64,000 nt of DNA from UMGS1590 sp900552455. GTDB lineage: Bacteria > Bacillota > Peptococcia > Peptococcales > Peptococcaceae. Below are positions 54,602-64,000 of this stretch, one piece after another. The DNA lies in NCBI GenBank assembly GCA_963931105.1, contig OZ007004.1, positions 186,001 to 250,000 on the forward strand, given 5' to 3'. Position numbers and translations under genes: made by a program. Positions within the stretch are counted from its first letter, which is position 1, and each line of letters begins with the position of its first letter. A model generated the notes under the pieces. It had not been told where the DNA came from, searched no databases, and was given only the letters and a program-made list of their open reading frames with translations.

Positions 54602-55549
54602 TCAGAACATCTTCCGCTTCATCATAAAGACCACGGCGGCGGCGATCGCCGCCAGAGAAAGCGCGCCGATGTACCATACGCCAGCAGCGCTGGTTTCCCA
54701 CGGCAGCGGCACATTCATGCCAAAAAAGCTGAAGATCATCGTCGGGATCGTCATCACGAGTGTCACCGAGGTGAGGATCTTCATGACGGCGTTGAGGTTG
54801 TTGGAGATCACCGAGCTGTACGCTTCCATGGTCACATCGAGGATGCTCGAATACACATTGGCCATTTCGATGGCCTGTTTGTTCTCGACGATGACATCCT
54901 CCAAAAGCTCCTGGTCCTCAGGATATTTTTTCACCGAGTCCAGGCGCATCAGCCGCTCCAGCACAAGATCGTTGGCGCGCAGAGAATTGCTCAGATAAAC
55001 CAGCGATTTGTCGAGACTCAGCAGCTTGAACAATTCCTCGTTGCGCGTGGAGCGGTGAAGCGCTTCTTCGATGCCGCCGATGGAGCGCTCGAGCATGCGC
55101 AGATACTGCAGATAGTAGGTGGCGTTGCGGTAGAGGATCTGCAGGATAAAGCGGGTTTTCTTGTAGGTGTAGAATTTCTTGATCTTGCCGCTGCGAAAAT
55201 CGTCCAAGAGCTGCAGCTCGCGCAGACAGACGGTGATAATGTAGCGCTGCGTGCGGTCGCCGAGGATGATCGCCAACGGCACGGTGCCGTAGCTTTCGCC
55301 GCTCTCTTCTTCGTCCTTGTAGGGCACATCGATGATGATCAGGGTGTACTCGTCGTCGGCATCGACACGTGCGCGCTCGTCTTCGTCCAGCGCAAAGACC
55401 AGATCCTGCAGCTCAATGCCGTAATGGGCGCTGACGTCCTGCACTTCCTCGGGCGTCGGCGCGATCAGACAAACCCAGTTGCCGTCGCAGTAATCGCGCA
55501 CCTGTGTGAAATGTCCGAGCGCTTCTGATGTTTTGTAAATGGCTTTCAT
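54602..55549 (-). CDS. CorA family divalent metal ion transporter
   Basis: This 315-residue protein has a cytoplasmic alpha/beta domain (1-150), a long stalk helix and two C-terminal membrane helices with the selectivity motif FFGMNVPLP between them. It probably takes up Mg2+, Co2+ or Ni2+ as a pentamer. I chose ATG 55549 (MKAIYKTSEALGHF) with GGGAGGG upstream. ATG 55555 is equally possible. Confidence 0.95.
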   Translation of the reverse strand: MKAIYKTSEALGHFTQVRDYCDGNWVCLIAPTPEEVQDVSAHYGIELQDLVFALDEDERARVDADDEYTLIIIDVPYKDEEESGESYGTVPLAIILGDRTQRYIITVCLRELQLLDDFRSGKIKKFYTYKKTRFILQILYRNATYYLQYLRMLERSIGGIEEALHRSTRNEELFKLLSLDKSLVYLSNSLRANDLVLERLMRLDSVKKYPEDQELLEDVIVENKQAIEMANVYSSILDVTMEAYSSVISNNLNAVMKILTSVTLVMTIPTMIFSFFGMNVPLPWETSAAGVWYIGALSLAAIAAAVVFMMKRKMF

Positions 55550-55667
55550 TATCATCCCTCCCTGCGTTCTGCGCACAGTCGGCGCTGCGCGTCAACCTCT
55601 TCAGTGTACGTGGCTGGCCGCGCGGCGTCAAGCAAGAGGATATAAAGAAGCTGTAAAGATTTTGTCC

Positions 55668-55700
55668 ACAAAAAAGCTGCCCACCAGAAGATGGACAGCT
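55668..55700 (-). terminator. Terminator after the RlpA-like gene
   Basis: CAGCTGTCCA and TGGGCAGCT form a stem followed on the minus strand by TTTTTTG. Confidence 0.8.
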
Positions 55701-55717
55701 GCGTTTACGCTATGAAA

Positions 55718-56542
55718 TTATTTCGACAGCACTTCGACGGTGACGTTGGCAACGCCCTTGGAGATCATGCCGATGTCGCTGGCTGCCTGATAGCTGAGGT
55801 CGATGACACGACCTGCGCCGAATGGACCACGGTCGTTGATGCGAACGACGACGGATTTGCCGGTGTCGGTGTCGGTGACGCGGCAAACGGTGCCAAATGG
55901 CAGATATTTGTGGGCAGCGGTGTAGTCGTACATGTTGAAGATCTCGCCGCTGGCGGTGTAGTTGCCCTGCGCACCGGAGCCATACCAGGTGGCGAGGCCG
56001 CTTTCATAATAGATGTAGTTGCCTTCGCTCTCACCGGTGGTGTCGTTTTCTGCGACGATGAGGCTGACTGGCTGGCTGGCGTCGATGGCGGTGACGCTGA
56101 TGCCACCGGCGCCGTTAGCGGTGACGCTGGCATTGGTGAAGAGCGACTGGAAGAAATCCAGGCCGGCCTGCAGCGAGCCGTTGACGTTGCTGTAGGCGTA
56201 GGAGCCAGCTGCGGTGGTGAGCACGCCGCCTGCTGCGTCGATCTTAACGGTGAGGCTGGCGCCGCCGTAAACGAGGACGATCTGCTGACCGCCAGTGATC
56301 TGCTGCCATTCTACGTCAACGCCGACACCGTTCAGCGCGCTGCGCAGAGGCAGAACACTTGGGGTCTGTGGCTGAGCTGGCTGAGAATTTTCCGGCGTGC
56401 TGACATCTGGCACGGTGACAACTGGCGCGCCGTCAACATAGGCGGTATTGCTGTCGACAGCGAAGGCGCTAAATGGCGCTGCCACGGAACCAACAGCAAC
56501 AATGGCAGTCGCGGCGACGAATTTGCGGATATACTGATTCAA
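55718..56542 (-). CDS. RlpA-like double-psi beta-barrel secreted protein
   Basis: This 274-residue protein has a signal peptide (1-29, ending in AFA). A copper-amine-oxidase-N-like domain (about 35-150, VDGAPV ... LPLRSALNGVGVDVEW, VYGGASLTVKID) is followed by a C-terminal RlpA domain (about 180-270): SGLATWYGSGAQGNYTASGE, LPFGTVCRVTDTDTGKSVVVRINDRGPF and GRVIDLSYQAA. The DPBB Asp is present, so lytic transglycosylase activity on peptidoglycan is possible. TTG 56542 has AAGGAG eight bases upstream and is preferred to the GTG at 56551. Confidence 0.88.
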   Translation of the reverse strand: MNQYIRKFVAATAIVAVGSVAAPFSAFAVDSNTAYVDGAPVVTVPDVSTPENSQPAQPQTPSVLPLRSALNGVGVDVEWQQITGGQQIVLVYGGASLTVKIDAAGGVLTTAAGSYAYSNVNGSLQAGLDFFQSLFTNASVTANGAGGISVTAIDASQPVSLIVAENDTTGESEGNYIYYESGLATWYGSGAQGNYTASGEIFNMYDYTAAHKYLPFGTVCRVTDTDTGKSVVVRINDRGPFGAGRVIDLSYQAASDIGMISKGVANVTVEVLSK

Positions 56543-56673
56543 AGAAAACACTCCTTATTCCTCACTGATAAAATAATCTTTTACTATTATATCAGATGGA
56601 GTGCGTGTTATGATTTACAATTCAGAGACATAATCCTTACAGATTGTCATTTTTCTGGACAAAAGTTACAGAC

Positions 56674-58209
56674 TCACACTGTAGCCTCGCGCAGGATGTC
56701 GGCGACGGCGCTCGCAATGTCCGAAGCGATGGTGCCGATGGTGCCACGGGTTTCTGCCAAACGCATGCCGGCAAGGCCGTGAGCAAGCACGCCCATGCAG
56801 GCGGCGTCGAAGGCTTCCATGCCCTGGGCGGCAAAAGCAGCGATGACACCTGTGAGCACGTCACCGCTGCCGGCGGTGGCGAGAGCAACGCTGTCGCACG
56901 GATTGATGGCGTAGCGGCCATCTGGCGCGGCAATGATGGTGTTGTGGCCCTTGAGCACGAGCACGCAGTGGAAGCGCTCGGCAACGCGGCGCGCGTAGTT
57001 CAGCCGATCCGACTGGATCTCGGCGCTGGAAAGCCCGAGTAAACGCGCCATTTCGCCAGGATGCGGCGTGAGGATGCAGCGAGCGGCGGTGTTTTTGAGA
57101 ATGGTTCCGTCGCCTTCGCCGATCATGTTGAGGGCGTCGGCATCGAGGACGACGGTGCTTTCGGCCTGCCTGAGCAGGGAGTAGATGGTTTGTTTTTTCT
57201 CTTCGCTCTTGCCGAGGCCGGGACCGACGATCTGCACGCTGGTGTTGGCGAGGAGCCAGTCGAGGGCTGGCTGATTTGGCCAGGCGACGGGTTTCATCAT
57301 GACCTCCGGCGCGGCGGCGGCTGCTGGCGCGTAGATGCCCTTGTCGATGAGCGCGGTGACGAGTCCGGCGCCACTGCGCAAGGCAGCGGTGGCGGCGAGG
57401 ACACAGGCGCCGCTCATGCCGACGCTGCCGGCGATGAGGCCGACGTGACCGAAGCGGTTTTTGTGGCTGTTAAGGGCGCGGGACGGCAGCTTTTCGCGCA
57501 GCATGTCGGGCGTGAGAAGCTGACCCTGGATCTCGGCCTGGTCGGCGACTTCGACAGGGATGCCGATGTTCAGCACGCGCAGCTGCCCGATGAATTCTGC
57601 GGCATCGCCGAGAAAAAGGCCCTGCTTCGGCCAGGCGAGGGTATAGGTATAGTCGGCACGCACTGCGGCACCGCAGACCTGGCCGCTGTCGCCAGCGAGG
57701 CCAGACGGAATGTCGACGGCGACGCGCAAAATACGCTTGTCGTTCAAGACGTCGCAGACGGCGCGCGAAAGCTCGCCGAGATCGCGCGAGAGGCCTGTGC
57801 CGAAGAGACAGTCGACGGCGATGTCGCTGAAATTGAGCTGGGCTTTGAGCACGCCGAGACGCGAAAGGCCGTCGACTTCGATGAGCTTCACAGGCAGCCG
57901 CTCGAGAATGTCGCGGTTGGCCTGATGATCCGCCGAAAAGCGGCGTTCGCCATCGATGACGATGACGACGGCGACCTGTGCTGCACCGGCGAGATGCAGC
58001 TGACGCGCAAGCACCAGGCCGTCGCCGCCGTTATTGCCACAGCCACAGAGAATGGTGATACGCTTTTCATAAAGCTCGGGAACGTCGCGCTCAAGCTGCC
58101 TGAGAATGGCGATCCCGGCATTTTCCATGAGCACCAGCGAGGGGATCCGCCAGGTGTCGATGGCGGTCCGATCGAGCTGGCGCATTTCTTCATTGCTCAC
58201 CAAATACAT
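56674..58209 (-). CDS. nnr: Bifunctional NAD(P)H-hydrate epimerase / ADP-dependent NAD(P)H-hydrate dehydratase
   Basis: This 511-residue protein is a metabolite-repair enzyme. The N-terminal YjeF_N epimerase domain (1-215) has CGCGNNGGDGLVLARQL and DCLFGTGLSRDL. The C-terminal ribokinase-like dehydratase (230-505) has GHVGLIAGSVGMSGACVLAATAALRSGAGLVT, LTPHPGEMARL and AGSGDVLTGVIAA. It starts three bases after acpS, whose last codons contain its ribosome site GGAGGG. acpS-nnr adjacency is common. Confidence 0.96.
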   Translation of the reverse strand: MYLVSNEEMRQLDRTAIDTWRIPSLVLMENAGIAILRQLERDVPELYEKRITILCGCGNNGGDGLVLARQLHLAGAAQVAVVIVIDGERRFSADHQANRDILERLPVKLIEVDGLSRLGVLKAQLNFSDIAVDCLFGTGLSRDLGELSRAVCDVLNDKRILRVAVDIPSGLAGDSGQVCGAAVRADYTYTLAWPKQGLFLGDAAEFIGQLRVLNIGIPVEVADQAEIQGQLLTPDMLREKLPSRALNSHKNRFGHVGLIAGSVGMSGACVLAATAALRSGAGLVTALIDKGIYAPAAAAAPEVMMKPVAWPNQPALDWLLANTSVQIVGPGLGKSEEKKQTIYSLLRQAESTVVLDADALNMIGEGDGTILKNTAARCILTPHPGEMARLLGLSSAEIQSDRLNYARRVAERFHCVLVLKGHNTIIAAPDGRYAINPCDSVALATAGSGDVLTGVIAAFAAQGMEAFDAACMGVLAHGLAGMRLAETRGTIGTIASDIASAVADILREATV

Positions 58210-58212
58210 CCG

Positions 58213-58587
58213 CTATCCCTCCAATATGATCATGGCGACGGCGACTGAGCGTTCGTGGCTGATGCTGCAATGCACCGTCTTCACCCCTTTGGCGGTGGCC
58301 AGTTCCTGAGCGCTGCCGTGCAGCGTGACCACTGGCGCGCCATCGGGGCGGTTGGTCGTTTCAATATCCTGCCAGCCCACCTGGCCAATGCCGGTGCCGA
58401 GGGCTTTCGCCACCGCTTCCTTCACGGCGAAGCGCGCCGCGATGCGGGCAATGTCCGGCTGGGGCTGGAAGTGGCACTGTTCGTTTTCTGTAAAAATGCG
58501 CGCGGCAAACTGAGCCGGTCTCTGCGCGCAGAGATCTGCAATGCGATCAAGGGCGACCACATCGACGCCGATACCGAGGATGCTCAT
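58213..58587 (-). CDS. acpS: Holo-[acyl-carrier-protein] synthase
   Basis: This 124-residue enzyme transfers phosphopantetheine from CoA to acyl carrier protein. The signatures IGVDVVALDRIADL and FAVKEAVAKALGTGIG are intact, as is SISHERSVAVAM near the end. Its ATG overlaps the glmM stop as TGATG, so it is translationally coupled to cell-wall precursor synthesis. Confidence 0.96.
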   Translation of the reverse strand: MSILGIGVDVVALDRIADLCAQRPAQFAARIFTENEQCHFQPQPDIARIAARFAVKEAVAKALGTGIGQVGWQDIETTNRPDGAPVVTLHGSAQELATAKGVKTVHCSISHERSVAVAMIILEG

Positions 58588-59936
58588 CAGGCGCCGATGG
58601 CTTCGCGCACGACGTCGGCGATGGCGTGCGCGAGCTGCTCGATCTCGGCCTGGTCCTTGCCTTCGACCATGACGCGCAGGAGCTGTTCGGTGCCGGAGGC
58701 GCGCACGAGCACGCGGCCGTCTTCACCGAGCTGTGCTTCTGCTGCTGCGATGGCGTCGCGAATGGCTGCCACATCCTGCCAGCCGTGCTTGTCGCGCACG
58801 CGGACGTTGACGAGCACCTGCGGCAGGCTGGTCATGGCCTGATCGGCAAGCTCGGAAAGCGGCAGGCGCTTGTGGTTCATGATATTGAGGAGCATGATGG
58901 CGCTGATCATGCCGTCGCCGGTGCTGTTGTATTCGCGGAAGATGATGTGCCCGCTCTGCTCGCCGCCGATGACAGCGCCGGTTTTCTGCATTCCTTCGTT
59001 GACATAGCGGTCGCCGACGCCGGTTTCCACGAGGTCGATCTGAGCATCACGCATGGCGAGCTTGAGCCCGAGGTTGCTCATCACGGTGACGACGAGCTTG
59101 TTTTCGGCGAGGCGGCCTTCTTCCTTCATGGCGAGGGCATAGATGGCCATGAGTCGGTCGCCGTCAACGGTGCGGCCTTTTTCGTCGACTGCAAGGAAGC
59201 GATCGGCGTCGCCGTCGAAGGCGAGGCCGGCATCGGCGCCTTCCTCGAGAACGCGCTGCTGCAGCTGGGCAAGATGGGTGGAGCCGCAGTTGACGTTGAT
59301 GTTGGTGCCGTTTGGACGGTCGCCGATCATGGTGACATTGAGGTTCGCGCGGGCGAAAACTTTTTCGGCGATGTAGCTGGCGGCGCCGTTGGCACAGTCG
59401 ACGACGATGTGATAGTCGCGGCCGTTGACGCTCATGAGCTCATCGAGGTAGTCGGTGTAGGCGTCGATGGCTTCGGCAACCTGGGCATAGCGGCCGATGT
59501 TTCTGCCGCTGGCTTCGGTGATCTCCACCTCGCCCTGGAGTGCTGCTTCGATGGCAGCTTCCTGGTCGTCGCGCAGCTTGCTGCCGCTGGCGCTGAAGAA
59601 TTTGATGCCGTTGTCTTCAAATGGATTGTGGCTGGCAGAGATGACGGCGCCGGCGAGGGCCTTGAACTTGCGCACGAGGAAAGCGACGGCTGGCGTTGGC
59701 ACGACGCCGGCGCTGATGACCTGGATGCCGACGGAGGTGAGGCCGGCGGTCAGCGCGCACTCGAGCATCTGTCCGGAAATGCGGGTGTCGCGGCCGACGA
59801 TGATGACGCCGGTCTTGCCGCCGTTTTCTTCGAGGAAGACGCGGCCGGCGGCCTGTCCGAGTTTCATTGCGAGTTCGGCGGTGAGCACGCTGCCGGCCTG
59901 GCCACGCACGCCGTCTGTTCCAAATAATTTAGCCAT
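58587..59936 (-). CDS. glmM: Phosphoglucosamine mutase
   Basis: This 449-residue enzyme converts glucosamine-6-phosphate to glucosamine-1-phosphate for UDP-GlcNAc. The phosphoserine loop is ISASHNPFEDNG (about 98-109), the metal loop DGDADR (about 240), the sugar-binding GGEQSGH (about 325) and the phosphate-binding RASGTEQLLRVM. It follows cdaR in the conserved cdaA-cdaR-glmM cluster, where the proteins influence each other in other Bacillota. Confidence 0.98.
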   Translation of the reverse strand: MAKLFGTDGVRGQAGSVLTAELAMKLGQAAGRVFLEENGGKTGVIIVGRDTRISGQMLECALTAGLTSVGIQVISAGVVPTPAVAFLVRKFKALAGAVISASHNPFEDNGIKFFSASGSKLRDDQEAAIEAALQGEVEITEASGRNIGRYAQVAEAIDAYTDYLDELMSVNGRDYHIVVDCANGAASYIAEKVFARANLNVTMIGDRPNGTNINVNCGSTHLAQLQQRVLEEGADAGLAFDGDADRFLAVDEKGRTVDGDRLMAIYALAMKEEGRLAENKLVVTVMSNLGLKLAMRDAQIDLVETGVGDRYVNEGMQKTGAVIGGEQSGHIIFREYNSTGDGMISAIMLLNIMNHKRLPLSELADQAMTSLPQVLVNVRVRDKHGWQDVAAIRDAIAAAEAQLGEDGRVLVRASGTEQLLRVMVEGKDQAEIEQLAHAIADVVREAIGA

Positions 59937-59952
59937 AATGGTTCTCCTTTTT

Positions 59953-61188
59953 TCAATAAGTCGTTGTTGTATGATCTGTCGAATCCGTTGCAGGATCTGT
60001 GGTGGTTGTCGGATAAAGGGTCACAGTATCGGGGCTGATCGCATCGACGACGAGTCCCTCCACGCTGGACAGCTGCACCTGCGCAGTCGTTGCGCCAGTC
60101 GGTGTCTGCTCGACGAGGACATAGGCGGTGAGGGCATCGCCGGCGTCCTGATAGCCAGGCTGCATGTGGTAGGTGACCTCGACCATCTGCACATCTGCAT
60201 AAACGCTGGACGCTGCGGCGCCGCTCAGCGCCACTGGCAGCATGCGCACGCCGCTGGCGTTGTCGTCGTCAGCAGCAGTGGTGACGCTCAAGGTGACGCT
60301 GACGCTCTCCGGCGTAGTCACGGCATCGCTTTCCAGGGCGACGCTGAGGGTGGTGGTCTGACTGATCTGCGAGAGATCGATGGCGGCGGTGCGGACGCTG
60401 TCGATGGCTGCGAGAGCCTCTGGCGCGCCGGAAACGGTGGCTGTCTCAGGCTGCATGCTGACGCTCTCGATCTGCACGCCCTGCGGCAGCTGACCGACGA
60501 GGTTGGCCTGGATCGGCACGGTTTTTTCGGTGTCGCTCTGGCTGGTCTTGATGGCAAGGCTGACCTGCGCCGGCAGCGCCTGCAGGCGCTCGTCGTTGAT
60601 CGGATTGCCGGCGATGTCGTAAAACTGGACGTCGACATTCTGTTTGCTGTCGTCGTAGATGCTGGCGAGATCGACGCTGACGCCGACGCTGTCAACTTCG
60701 GCGAGGAGGGCGGCGTCGTCAGAGGTGACGAAAACCTTCTGTGGCTTGACGCTCATGTCCTCCAGCGTGACGCCGTCTGGCAGCGTGCCAGTGGTGTTGA
60801 TGTCGACGCTCATTTCGCTGCCCTGGAGGGCATCCACCTGCACATTCACCATGCTCGGATTGGTGCGGGCGAAGTAGACCTCATTCGGCAGCGTCACCTG
60901 CACAGGCAGGGCATGCTCGCCTTCCTCCACGTCGGAAAGATCGACGCTGGCTTTGAAGTCGCTGCCGGAAAGGGCATTCAGCCGATCCTGCCGGCCCATG
61001 ACGCGGACCTTGACGGTCTCCTCGCTGAGGCTGGCGGTTTTGTCGACAGGAAGATTTTCCATCTCGAGCTGCACCTCGTAGGTGTGCTGCGCGAGGGGAT
61101 CCTGCTGGGTGCCGACGTAGAGCCAGAGCACGATGGCGATGGCGAGGGCGATGAGCTTGAGCATTCTGTTGTTTTCGGTCATTTTCAT
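59953..61188 (-). CDS. cdaR: YbbR-domain regulator of CdaA
   Basis: This 411-residue protein has one N-terminal membrane helix (LIALAIAIVLWLYVG) followed by about four extracytoplasmic YbbR repeats and a Thr-rich tail. In other Bacillota CdaR modulates the diadenylate cyclase CdaA from the outer face of the membrane. Its start overlaps the cdaA stop as ATGA. The C-terminal Asp/Thr-rich end (TTTTDPATDSTDHTTTTY) is unusual and may be a disordered tether. Confidence 0.95.
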   Translation of the reverse strand: MKMTENNRMLKLIALAIAIVLWLYVGTQQDPLAQHTYEVQLEMENLPVDKTASLSEETVKVRVMGRQDRLNALSGSDFKASVDLSDVEEGEHALPVQVTLPNEVYFARTNPSMVNVQVDALQGSEMSVDINTTGTLPDGVTLEDMSVKPQKVFVTSDDAALLAEVDSVGVSVDLASIYDDSKQNVDVQFYDIAGNPINDERLQALPAQVSLAIKTSQSDTEKTVPIQANLVGQLPQGVQIESVSMQPETATVSGAPEALAAIDSVRTAAIDLSQISQTTTLSVALESDAVTTPESVSVTLSVTTAADDDNASGVRMLPVALSGAAASSVYADVQMVEVTYHMQPGYQDAGDALTAYVLVEQTPTGATTAQVQLSSVEGLVVDAISPDTVTLYPTTTTDPATDSTDHTTTTY

Positions 61189-62009
61189 TTACGGAACACC
61201 TTCTTCAGGCGGCGCGCCAGGGAGCCATCCTCCGGCGTCTGCAAAAGCTCGGTCATGGTCTGGATGAGGGCTTCCTCGCTGAGGTTGTAGCGCAGGCGGC
61301 CGTGCTCGGCGATGCTCATGGCGCCGGTCTCTTCGCTGACGACCATGACGACGGCGTCGCTGACCTCTGACAGGCCGATGGCGGCGCGGTGGCGGGTGCC
61401 GAGCTTCATGGAAATGCTCTTGTTTTCAGAAAGCGGCAGGAAGCAGCTGGCGGCGCGGATCTGGTCGCCGGTGATGATGACGGCGCCGTCGTGCAGCGGA
61501 GTGTTGACGATGAAGATGTTGCGCAAAAGCGACGTCGAGAGGATGCCATCGATGGCGATGCCGGTGTCGATGTATTCCTTGAGCCCGTTTTCGCGGGTGA
61601 CGGCGATGAGCACGCCGGTGCGCGAGGCGCTGGCGGCGGTCATGCAGCCACAGATCTGCTGCACCTGATGGGCGACGAGGTCGTTGTCCGAAAGATGACG
61701 GCTGCGCGCAAAGATGCCGCCGGTGCCGAGCTGCTCCAGGGCACGCCTGAGCTCCGGCGCAAAGACAACGGGAATGGCGACGATGAACATGGTCTGCAGC
61801 TGCACGAGCACCCAGTTGACGGTAGAAAGCCCGAGCACATCGCTGAGCACGGAAAACACGAGCAGCACACCGACGCCCTTGGCCAGCGGCATGGCGCGGG
61901 TGCCGCGCATGATCTCGAGGATCTTGTACACCGCAAAGGCAATGATGGCGATGTCGAGAATATTGATGACAAAGATCGACCACGGAGAATTGGTCAAGAG
62001 ACTGATCAT
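61185..62009 (-). CDS. cdaA: Diadenylate cyclase
   Basis: This 274-residue membrane enzyme makes c-di-AMP from ATP. It has three N-terminal helices (about 10-85) and a DAC domain (about 95-260) with the catalytic motifs LHDGAVII and TRHRAAIG, and VSEETGAMSI. The start at 62009 (MISLLTNSPW) removes an N-terminal extension without a ribosome site. It is the first gene of cdaA-cdaR-glmM-acpS-nnr, linking c-di-AMP, wall precursors and CoA transfer. Confidence 0.97.
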   Translation of the reverse strand: MISLLTNSPWSIFVINILDIAIIAFAVYKILEIMRGTRAMPLAKGVGVLLVFSVLSDVLGLSTVNWVLVQLQTMFIVAIPVVFAPELRRALEQLGTGGIFARSRHLSDNDLVAHQVQQICGCMTAASASRTGVLIAVTRENGLKEYIDTGIAIDGILSTSLLRNIFIVNTPLHDGAVIITGDQIRAASCFLPLSENKSISMKLGTRHRAAIGLSEVSDAVVMVVSEETGAMSIAEHGRLRYNLSEEALIQTMTELLQTPEDGSLARRLKKVFRK

Positions 62010-62044
62010 GTTCCTGCGCTCCCTTCTGCCTGCTCCTTGCGGGC

Positions 62045-62072
62045 AGTATATTCTAGTAGCATTGTACAACAA
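62045..62072 (-). promoter_or_regulatory. Promoter candidate of the cdaA operon (TTGTTG-16-TATACT)
   Basis: The -35 TTGTTG lies at 62072-62067 and the -10 TATACT at 62050-62045. Confidence 0.5.
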
Positions 62073-62241
62073 CCGGCGGCCAATTGCATTACGTTTTCGG
62101 CGAAAAAACAATTTTTCAGAATTTCTTAAAAGCCGCGGCTCGACGCTGTGAAGATTTTTAGGCGGATTTAAGGTTGGTCCTCTATGCTTTTTGGGACAAA
62201 CTACGCTATACTATAAGAAACCGACCAAAGGAGGAATCTTC

Positions 62242-62915
<674 letters not shown>

Positions 62916-62919
<4 letters not shown>

Positions 62920-64000
62920 ACCGGCTCGCCGCGCTGCGCCGGCGTTTCATCGTCGTCGTCATGGCGACCATCAGCGTGATGCTCTTGTTTATCATGCTGA
63001 TCATCATCGCCGGCAATGTGCAGCATTACAAAAACGTCGCCTTCGAATCGCTGCACAGCCTCATCAATCTCACCAATCCTGTCAACACCTTCTCCTCCGA
63101 CGATCCTGGCGCCGAGCGCTTTCAGGACGCCAACCGCTCCGACGATCAGCCGCTGACTGTGGAAAATGCCGATCCCGGCGACACCATGCCAGAGTCTGAT
63201 CCGCCACCGAGCACCAGCTCCCGCCTTGACGCCGAAGACCAGAAGGCCGCCCTCGCCCTGCCGGGCATTGTCGTCGCTTTGAGCGAAGACGGCGCCGACG
63301 CCGAGGTCATCTTCTCGCGCAACATGGACACCTCCGACGCCACTGTGCAAAAGCTGGTGAGCGCCGTGCTCAGCGCCGCCGAAAGCGAAGGCACCCTCGC
63401 CGAATACGACCTCTCCTACAGCATGCGCCAGACGCCTGAGGGCACCAAGATCGCCTTTGTCGATCGCAGCTACGAAACCTCCAACATCCGCAGCCTGCTG
63501 CTCTGGAGTCTGCTTGGCTTTGTGGCAGCGTGGCTCGCCTTTCTCTTCCTCGTCTGGCGGCTGTCCAGCTGGGTTTTCCGCCCTGTCGAAGAGGCCTGGT
63601 CGCAGCAGCGCCAGTTCATCGCCGACGCCAGCCACGAGCTGAAAACGCCCCTCACCGTCATCCTCGCCAATTTGCGCATCCTCGGCAACCACCGCGAAGA
63701 CACCATCGCCAACCAGATGCGCTGGATCGAGAGCAGCGACCAGGAAGCCCTGCGCATGAAAAAGCTCGTCAGCGACATGCTGCTGTTGGCGCGCAACGAC
63801 GCCGACGAAACCCAGCCCCTGGCCACAGAGCCGGTGCTCTTCAGCGACATCGTCCTGGGCGCGATCCTGAGCTTTGAATCCGTCGCCCTCGACAACAGCC
63901 TGCGCATCCACGACGAGATCACCCCGGATATTGTCGTGAGCGGCGACAAGGCGCAGCTCGAGGAGCTCGTCGGCATTCTCCTCGACAACGCCTGCAAATA
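62916..64000 (+). CDS. Sensor histidine kinase, truncated by window end
   Basis: At least 361 residues are visible. A membrane helix (about 12-35) is followed by an extracytoplasmic sensor segment of about 150 residues rich in Asp, Ser and Pro (36-187) and a second helix (about 190-212). HisKA comes next, with phospho-acceptor His240 in FIADASHELKTPLTVI, then the beginning of the HATPase domain with the N-box LLDNACKY at the very end. ATG 62916 overlaps the regulator stop. The G-boxes lie beyond the window. The pair probably forms one operon. Confidence 0.95.

Overview
The window comes from a GC-rich member of the Bacillota. The 16S type, a stand-alone lysine riboswitch, three S-layer-homology (SLH) proteins, the cdaA-cdaR-glmM cluster and a LutA/LutB-like Fe-S pair fit an anaerobic Clostridia- or Negativicutes-like lineage. 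I cannot place it more precisely without a database search. Most genes lie on the minus strand.

Layout. 1-4300: the 5' three quarters of a 23S rRNA, a tRNA-less spacer, a complete 16S rRNA and two strong rrn promoters. 4400-9320: rplL, rplJ, rplA, rplK, nusG, secE, rpmG, then tuf and a tRNA-Leu(GAG). The usual rpoBC is replaced by the rrn operon after rplL. 9400-13700: a DNA repair and replication operon (GIY-YIG protein, polA, mutM, coaE) with chained stop/start overlaps. 13700-18730: repeat-rich DNA around a first SLH protein. Its leader contains eight TCTG units inside a small ORF, an intrinsic terminator and an overlooked 56-residue membrane protein. 18700-22000: asnB, rpsI, rplM. 22100-29000: DUF3737, cupin, CMD-family protein, membrane acyltransferase-like protein, gltX, a CmpB-like membrane protein and a type II toxin-antitoxin pair. 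29200-33760: recQ and dapA diverge. dapA has its own promoter, lysine riboswitch and terminator, and a 1.07-kb insertion sequence with 26-bp target repeats sits between the two promoters. 33800-43300: a GGDEF protein, two 1095-residue SLH/leucine-rich-repeat proteins (one with a papain-like protease domain) and a degenerate tyrosine recombinase. 43400-50600: tandem NSS transporters, Fe-S proteins, thiamine pyrophosphokinase and a hidden type I toxin/antisense-RNA locus. 50700-64000: an Uup-like ABC-F protein, a C39-like peptidase, DUF218, CorA, an RlpA-like protein, nnr-acpS-glmM-cdaR-cdaA (cell wall precursor and c-di-AMP control), and a two-component system cut by the window end.

The observations most worth following are the candidate phase-variable attenuator ahead of the first SLH gene (16835-17263), intergenic islands bounded by inverted heptamer arrays (14015-14260, 25168-25373, 27087-27343), the type I toxin locus (50398-50628), and the IS1202-like insertion between recQ and the riboswitch-controlled dapA.
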